A stretch of 64,000 nt of DNA from Rhabditophanes sp. KR3021 (lineage: Eukaryota > Nematoda > Chromadorea > Rhabditida > Alloionematidae): NCBI GenBank assembly GCA_963281155.1, contig CAUJLY010000006.1, positions 2,914,001-2,978,000 of the forward strand, given 5' to 3'. Every line of letters starts with the position of its first letter. The stretch's first letter is position 1. The notes under the pieces are model-generated. The model was not told where the DNA came from. It did no database searches and saw only the letters and a list, made by a program, of their open reading frames with translations. Positions 60,376 to 64,000 of the stretch are shown piece by piece. A program made the translations under genes and the position numbers.

Positions 60376-63076
60376 ATGAATCTTAAAGTTACGCGTATAA
60401 TTTTTTTATTGTTATACTGTGTTGGACATGTATATGGTTGTGTGCATAATATATCGACAAAAAGTATTGTATGTAAAGATCCCTTTCAATTAAACAACTA
60501 TCAATTGATAATTCCAAATTGGGTAAAAAATTTGTAAGTTTATTTATTTACCAACTTAAATATTACTGGTACTTAGAAAACTCGAAAATGTTTATAACAG
60601 TACTGGATTGGTACTTGAAGATAAAAGTAACTTAATTAATGTAGAAATCACCAATTCACTAATCGAAAATATACCTTCAGCCTTTTGGGATGCTATTAAG
60701 AATGTCAGACAATTATCCCTTCGACGAAACAACTTGACCAAAATACCGAATATGATTAGGAATTTTACTAAATTACAAAAATTGACTTTAAAAGGAAATT
60801 CTATATCTGAAATATCACATCAGGATGTCTTATTTATATCCAAAATTAAGGTCGTAGATTTGGCAAAGAATCAAATTGAATTTTGGCCAAATTATATTGA
60901 TGCCAGTGAAGTGACAGCGACCTCCTTCATTCTTAAATTGGATTTGAGTTATAATAACCTGAAACATTTGTTTGCCAACTCTTTTTGGCAATTACCATCT
61001 CTTGCTTTTTTAAATTTATCTAATAATAAATTGTCAAGCTTTGACAAGGATTTATTTAAAGGGTTGTCAATGGTAACAACGATAGATTTGAAATCCAACA
61101 ATATTACAATCATCTATGCTCTTTCCTTTAGAACAAATTTCGTATTAGAAAAGCTGTATTTGCAGCATAACGATATATCTATTGTTCAAGATGGTGCTTT
61201 CTTTAACTCTAAAGAAATGAAACACTTAAATCTTTCTTACAACCACTTGACAACTCTTGCCAACACCTGGACCTTTGGCCTTCGCTACTTGGATGTTCTC
61301 GATATTTCATACAACCAAATTTCTTGGATTCGTCCCAACTTTTTCCACCAAAGCTCTCATCTTAAATATCTAAACATTAGCCACAATCACCTTCAACGAG
61401 TCCTTCCAAATGTCTTTTCATCGCTATCTGATCTCAAAGTTCTTTCTCTATCACATAATCAAATTGAGCACCTAAATAAACAATCTCTGAATGGAATGCA
61501 TTCCTTAACAGATTTGTAAGTACAAACTAAGATAAGAATCACATAAATTATGCTCACTTTACAGAGACTTATCAAGCAATGGGTTGGCTGTATGTTTGCA
61601 GGATGGATTGGTGTTAGCAGATCTTAGTATGCCTTCGCTACATTTTTTGAACTTTTCGGCTAATAGATTGTTGGTGTTGCCTCCTTATACGTTTAAATAT
61701 TTTCCTAATTTAAATGGATTAGATTTGACCGCAAATCCAGTTGTTACTATTCATCCAAATGCTTTTTATAATTTAAACTTGACGAGATTGTATTTTGAAA
61801 GTCAAAGCTTAAATTGTGATTGTAGGTTGAGATGGTTCTCAAAGTGGTTGCAAGAGTCTACATTTGAGGAATCCCGTATTTTGGCTCAATGTTCTCGTCC
61901 ATCCAATTTTATAAATATGGACATGCAGGGACTTGATTTTGATAATATCACATGTGCTGAAAAAGATCCTTACATTCAGTTGGTACTTCAACTTCCTAAA
62001 GAAATGAATGCTATCGAAGGTAAAGAGAACTCAATAGTGTGTTCGGGATATGGAGCCAGTCCAATTAACGTTCAATGGAAAATTTACGAAAAAGAACAAA
62101 CATACATTCTTGACAATTTCAATAATGACAAAGATATTGAAATTACGGTAAATAACACTTTAATCACAAACGGAAGTTCGTTTGAGTCTGTGTCTTCTGT
62201 TCTTAGGTTTAAGAAAGTTACCAGTGCGAATGAAGCCCAATATCAATGCATCATGAGTAATCCTTATGGTCCTGTTTATAGTGGAAGAAGTATGGTTTCT
62301 GTGGTTAGTATTCCGATATTCGTAGAGAGACCTCAAAGTGTGCTAGTCTCAGAAGGTGAAACTATACGCCTTAAATGTAAAGCAGATGGAATACCACCAC
62401 CAATTATCAAATGGTCCAAAGGAAATGATAATTTTTTCCCGGCCGCCTTTGAAAGGAGATTACATATAGATGACGATGAAAATAGTGACAATTTTTATAT
62501 TTTAAAGGCTAAAGTCAAGGATACTGGTGAATACATGTGTAATGCTGAAAATGCAGCTTCAACTTCAAAAGAAAAGGTGTTGGTTGTTGTTGTTGAACAA
62601 CCAAGTAGCAATAGTTTAAATGAAACGACAATTGAAATAGAAGAAACCGATACTCTAAACATAAATTGTGTAGACAGCCAACTTGATTCCTTTGATTGGC
62701 AAGAATATTTAGAAATAGAATGGATCAAAAACAATAATCTAACAATGGATCAAGTTGAGTCTACGGCACACTTTTGTATAAATGATACATTAATTGAAGA
62801 TAGGGAAAATATACGTGTATAATAAGATCAAAAAATGGTGATAAGCAATATGAAAAATCGTTTTATGTTGATATTCATGAAAGATCGAACTTTAGAAGTG
62901 CAATTAAACGGGAAATAAAGGCTAATGGCTCATATATAGCCATTTTTATCGGAATATTTATAGCATTCATTGTTAGTGCTATAGTGCTAGGTAAAAAATT
63001 ATTACAAAAACCTAATCAAACCAATATACCCGAAATCGGGGTAGAAGAGGAAATGACAAATATGCTGAATAAATAA
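60376..63076 (+). CDS. LRR-Ig single-pass receptor, LRIG/SMA-10-like, 3 exons, one frame break
   Basis: Exons 60376..60533, 60577..61515, 61565..63076, introns 43 and 49 nt. Signal peptide (IIFLLLYCVGHVYG), N-terminal Cys pair (GCVHNISTKSIVC), then about a dozen leucine-rich repeats (e.g. LDLSYNNLKHLFANSFWQLP), a C-terminal LRR cap (LNCDCRLRWFSKWL) and three Ig domains (AQYQC; GEYMC; the third). The third Ig breaks at about 62801-62809: the frame stops at 62820, whereas a single added base gives the expected D-x-G-K-Y-T-C and leads through a transmembrane segment (YIAIFIGIFIAFIVSAIVLG) and a short tail to a stop at 63076. LRIG proteins modulate receptor signalling at the cell surface; SMA-10 acts on BMP receptors in C. 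elegans. Domain order supports the call strongly. Confidence 0.85.
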
Positions 63077-63097
63077 TTTTGTTTTTATAAACATTTT

Positions 63098-63103
63098 AAT
63101 AAA
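63098..63103 (+). terminator. Poly(A) signal of the LRIG-like gene
   Basis: AATAAA 22 nt after the stop at 63076. Its position supports 63076, rather than the premature stop at 62820, as the true gene end. Confidence 0.5.
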
Positions 63104-63750
63104 ATATAACATTTATGAAATACATTAATTTTATATTGGCAAAATTAAGAACTAGTAAACTAAACGCTTATGTACAATATAATCCTAAATTGCAATGTAG
63201 TATGTCTCCGTTTCTATATCCTATATGTAGTTTTTAAATAAAAAATGTTTCCACTGTATAATAAATTTGTATATATAACTCGTATTAGCAAGTTCGGCTT
63301 AGAAATAATGTAAAAATGAGAATCCAACGGCAATCTTTTTAAAACATAAGAAAAAGTTCTTGATTTATTGTATGTATGTATAGAATAAGATATGCTGAAG
63401 TTAAAATGGACTAGTTTTTTAAGTTCCAAAATCTACTTTGGTTAACTACACTAATTCTATTAATTGGTTTAATCACGCTAAATCTATTTTCATTGAAGTA
63501 ATAATACCAAAAAATAGAAACAAACAACGCATGGTAAATCGGCTATCCATTTTGATGTCAAAAATAAACTGATTTTTTGAACGAACTGGAAATGTAGCGA
63601 AGATAACTATTTTTCTATTTTTATGTAATTATCAATTACGATCAACACAATGCTTTCTATTATGGAAAATAAATTCGGTTTTTAATTTCAAGGATTAAAG
63701 CTGATAAAATTAAAACAATATAATTTTTGGTCGTACAATTCGAAACTCAG
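63104..63750. other. Intergenic, nothing recognised
   Basis: AT-rich; the minus-strand ORF at 63214-63429 is compositionally random. Confidence 0.45.
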
Positions 63751-63759
63751 ATATATCTG

Positions 63760-63936
63760 ATGCCCAAGGAATCTCGTCAAACAAACTTACCAAATCTTGG
63801 AAGGTTTATTTTAAATAATGTGTATGCATATATGGCTGAGGATTTGCCTGAATTATTTTTTAAAAAATATTTTGAAGCCATTAATAATTCGGAAAACGAT
63901 TTGGTCAGAATCAAAATGGCTTTTATGAACAACTAG
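63760..63936 (+). CDS. Possible small protein or first exon at the window edge
   Basis: 58 codons from ATG, 9 nt after an acceptor-like AACTCAG. The peptide (PKESRQTNLPNLGRFILNNV, then YAYMAEDLPELFFKKYFEAI) is amphipathic and less AT-biased than random frames here, but no family is recognised and the gene may continue outside the window. Confidence 0.3.
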   Translation: MPKESRQTNLPNLGRFILNNVYAYMAEDLPELFFKKYFEAINNSENDLVRIKMAFMNN

Positions 63937-64000
63937 CATCACAAACTTCAATTAAAATATGCACGCACTTTTCAACAACAAAACATCTCATACTTAAGGG

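Overview
The window is AT-rich (roughly 70% A+T by eye) animal nuclear DNA. Genes have GT-AG introns, most of them very short: 39-50 nt is the commonest class, and a few reach 0.2-4.4 kb. Several features point to a nematode or close relative. These are the tiny introns, splice-acceptor-like sequence ending at or just before several start codons (consistent with spliced-leader trans-splicing), two tandem Ly6/'ET-module'-like secreted proteins with a CCC..CN ending, a peptide GPCR and a secreted acid phosphatase of nematode flavour, and an RFX/DAF-19 X-box in front of BBS2. The species cannot be named from sequence alone. I recognised no tRNA, rRNA, CRISPR array or intact transposon.

Layout. 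3.4-4.8 kb: single-exon AP-2 transcription factor (+). 5.5-6.2 kb: small membrane protein and a short acidic ORF (+). 7.6-9.1 kb: a charged coiled-coil exon, then a decayed triplicate exon-like repeat. 9.4-11.1 kb: 7TM peptide GPCR (-). 13.9-15.4 kb: secreted Gly-rich protein (+). 15.8-22.7 kb: RasGEF1-type exchange factor (-), with a probable 4.4-kb intron. 25.5-26.5 kb: unrecognised 250-aa protein (+). 28.4-29.6 kb: Q/P/S-rich tail-anchored protein (+). 30.1-32.4 kb: EGR zinc-finger factor (-). 37.9-38.9 kb: membrane-anchored short-chain dehydrogenase (+). 40.3-41.9 kb: disordered basic protein with LC8-like TQT motifs (+). 43.1-45.5 kb: SPSB3-like SPRY/SOCS protein (-). 47.3-48.5 kb: two Ly6 paralogues (-). 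49.3-51.1 kb: GNAT-like protein and an unknown protein (-). 53.1-57.2 kb: BBS2 followed by a highly divergent G-alpha-like protein (+). 58.2-59.4 kb: acid phosphatase with an altered catalytic motif (+). 60.4-63.1 kb: LRIG/SMA-10-like LRR-Ig receptor (+).

The most interesting part is 52.9-59.4 kb. A ciliary gene with a textbook X-box is followed 307 bp downstream on the same strand by a G-alpha that keeps its P-loop but has lost switch I, switch II and both guanine-recognition motifs. Next comes a histidine acid phosphatase whose RHGxRxP motif reads IHGNSAP. Both are candidate pseudoenzymes. Three apparent single-base reading-frame breaks lie within 6.6 kb there (in G-alpha, phosphatase and LRIG). 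They may be assembly indels, so the pseudoenzyme reading needs raw-read or cDNA support.
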